Shown here: positions 62,660-64,000 of the stretch, in pieces | How positions within the stretch are numbered: position 1 is the stretch's first letter | How the letters are laid out: the number at the start of each line of letters is the position of its first letter | Origin: JAZBPO01 sp963691775 | GTDB lineage: Bacteria > Pseudomonadota > Gammaproteobacteria > Pseudomonadales > Azotimanducaceae | Assembly: GCA_963691775.1 (NCBI GenBank) | Contig: OY829369.1 | Coordinates: 868,001-932,000, forward strand | Length of the DNA: 64,000 bases | Direction of reading: 5' to 3' | The notes under the pieces: generated by a model | What the model saw: only the letters and a program-made list of their open reading frames with translations | Told to the model about the DNA's origin: nothing | The model's database searches: none | Translations under genes and position numbers: made by a program

Positions 62660-64000
62660 GTGCCTCGAAACCCCAGCATCCGCCTCGCGCGAACCCTGAT
62701 CGCGATCCAGACCTTCATCGCTGCAGGGGCGGCCTACGCCGTCAATGACCCCGCGCCCGCCGCAAACGCACTCATGCCTGAGCAAATCTGCTCGGAAGGC
62801 GCCTGCACGCTGATCTACGCGCCGGCGTTCTTCACCCGCTATGCGCCTATCACGGCATTCGACATGCTCGACAACGTGCCGGGCTTCGACGTCGACGATG
62901 GCGACAGCGATACACGCGGCTTCGGCGGCGCTGCGGGAAACGTGGTGGTCGACGGCGCCCGCATTTCCAGCAAGAGCGAATCGACATCCGACGTCCTGCG
63001 CCGCATTCCCGCATCCAACGTCGCGCGCATCGAGATCATCCGGGGGCAGGTCGGCGGCCTGGACCTGCGCGGCCAGAACGTAGTCGCGAACGTGATCCGG
63101 TCGCGCAATTCAGGTTCCGGCGCCTGGAGCGTGAACGCCTCAACCTTTGAACCCGGCGGTGGTTTCTACCCTGCCGCAGATCTCAGCTACACGCTGTCGT
63201 CGGACCGCGGTGAGGTCACGCTCGGGCTCTACGGCTCGGAGGGCCGTTTCAGCCAGCGCCGCCGGGAGCGCGTCTTCGACGGCGCCGGCACCCTCACGGA
63301 GGATCGTCAGGAGCGCTTCGACCGCGAAGACGAAGACCTCGGCGGCTCGCTGAACGCCAGCGCCCAGCTCGGGGCCTGGTTGATGAACGCAAACGTCGGC
63401 ATGAGCCGCTTCGAGAGTGACGGCGGCGAACTCTCCCGCCGCTTTCCAGGTGCAGCCGGCAGCGCGCCCGTCGCACTGTTCCAGGGCGAGGTCGACGATG
63501 CTTCGCGAAAGGAGATCGGCCTCGACGGTGAGCGCGCGCTCGGCGACGACTGGAAGCTGAAGCTGATCGGCCTGTATCGAGAGGAAGACTTCTCCAACGA
63601 AGGCTCACTCGTTCGAGGACCCATCGGCAGTCCCGGTGTGGTCGAAACGACAACGACGTCGAGCAGCATCAGCGAGGAGCGTATCGGTCGCCTCGAGCTC
63701 GACTTCAGCGGCGTGGAGGGCCACACCCTCGAGTTCAGCGCCGAACTCAGTGAAAACACGCTCGCATCGGACTTCTCCCTGCGCGCCCTTGAGAACGGCG
63801 TGCTCGTCAACCAGCCGGTGCCCGGCGCAAACACGGAAGTCGAGGAGCGTCGCCTCGACCTGCTGCTGTCCGACTCGTTCCGCATCGGCGGGGTTTCGAT
63901 CGACGCTGCCATCGGCGCCGAGGATTCGCGCATCGAGCAGGCCGGCGGATTCGAAGAGGCGCGCGAACTCTTCTTCTGGAAGCCCAGCCTCACGATGAGC
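62660..64000 (+). CDS. TonB-dependent outer-membrane receptor (5' part)
   Basis: The frame runs from GTG 62660 to the window end (447 codons so far), so the C-terminal barrel is cut. Signal peptide residues 1-27. A plug domain starts about residue 45: FDMLDNVPGFDVDDGDSDTRGFGGAAGNVVVDGARISSKSESTSDVLRRIPASNVARIEIIRGQ, followed by the first barrel strands. Two cysteines (CSEGAC) lie just before the plug. It likely imports an iron complex, B12-like cofactor or a polycyclic/complex organic substrate. Divergent from the FAH/VOC operon. Confidence 0.93.
   Translation, partial: MPRNPSIRLARTLIAIQTFIAAGAAYAVNDPAPAANALMPEQICSEGACTLIYAPAFFTRYAPITAFDMLDNVPGFDVDDGDSDTRGFGGAAGNVVVDGARISSKSESTSDVLRRIPASNVARIEIIRGQVGGLDLRGQNVVANVIRSRNSGSGAWSVNASTFEPGGGFYPAADLSYTLSSDRGEVTLGLYGSEGRFSQRRRERVFDGAGTLTEDRQERFDREDEDLGGSLNASAQLGAWLMNANVGMSRFESDGGELSRRFPGAAGSAPVALFQGEVDDASRKEIGLDGERALGDDWKLKLIGLYREEDFSNEGSLVRGPIGSPGVVETTTTSSSISEERIGRLELDFSGVEGHTLEFSAELSENTLASDFSLRALENGVLVNQPVPGANTEVEERRLDLLLSDSFRIGGVSIDAAIGAEDSRIEQAGGFEEARELFFWKPSLTMS

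Overview
The window is a dense, roughly two-thirds G+C stretch of bacterial chromosome with no rRNA, tRNA, CRISPR array, insertion sequence or phage gene that I can recognise. The gene types (PqiABC, TcyP-like symporter, LolA-like protein, TonB-dependent receptor, SpoIIM/RDD/MoxR cluster, C-minus ribosomal protein L31) and the catabolic enzymes suggest an environmental, aerobic, Gram-negative proteobacterium, most likely a gammaproteobacterium. The sequence alone does not fix the genus. GTG starts and 4-base GTGA or ATGA gene overlaps are common, so many starts were set by these overlaps and by Shine-Dalgarno sites.

Layout. 1-2.7 kb: end of a 2-oxoglutarate/Fe(II) oxygenase, a D-2-hydroxyacid dehydrogenase and a cystine-type symporter. 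2.9-9.0 kb: small enzymes and stress genes (HAD-like protein, a TonB-like proline-rich protein, MsrB, YqaE/Pmp3, nitroreductase, beta-lactamase-fold hydrolase, GNAT, SDR). 9.1-18.2 kb, minus strand: a tightly coupled envelope operon, pqiA-pqiB-pqiC-lolA-like-RND/cNMP, followed by a small ORF and dacB. 18.5-24.8 kb: phhB, MAPEG, a lipoprotein, two hydrolases, a carotenoid oxygenase and a molybdopterin-binding-domain protein. 24.8-28.2 kb: a WYL regulator with two matching operator-like sites, an NTF2/SnoaL protein, an MFS transporter and a PNPOx-like protein. 28.3-35.3 kb: RDD-SpoIIM facing a DUF58-MoxR-DUF4350-DUF4129-membrane protein operon in which the DUF4350 gene is frameshifted. 35.4-50.1 kb: SYLF protein, SDRs, a LuxR-type regulator beside a 25-base palindrome, VOC, DUF2147, GST, sodium symporter, phosphomannomutase, amidohydrolase, a GIDE-LemA fusion, another beta-lactamase-fold protein and a DNA alkyltransferase. 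50.2-54.0 kb: TetR regulator, Rieske oxygenase, enoyl-CoA hydratase and a DhlA-like haloalkane dehalogenase. 54.4-64 kb: membrane protein, M16 lipoprotein peptidase, rpmE2, a PD40/TolB-like protein, SDR, an extradiol-dioxygenase-like VOC protein with an FAH-family hydrolase, and the start of a TonB-dependent receptor.

The most interesting element is the 7.3-kb operon at 10918-18194. It translationally couples the trans-envelope MCE system PqiABC to a LolA-like periplasmic protein and an RND/MMPL permease with a cytoplasmic cyclic-nucleotide-binding domain at its C-terminus. My inference is a regulated lipid or lipoprotein transport machine across the envelope. Second are the paired CTGACA-N6-TGTCAG sites next to the WYL regulator, 53 bp centre to centre.
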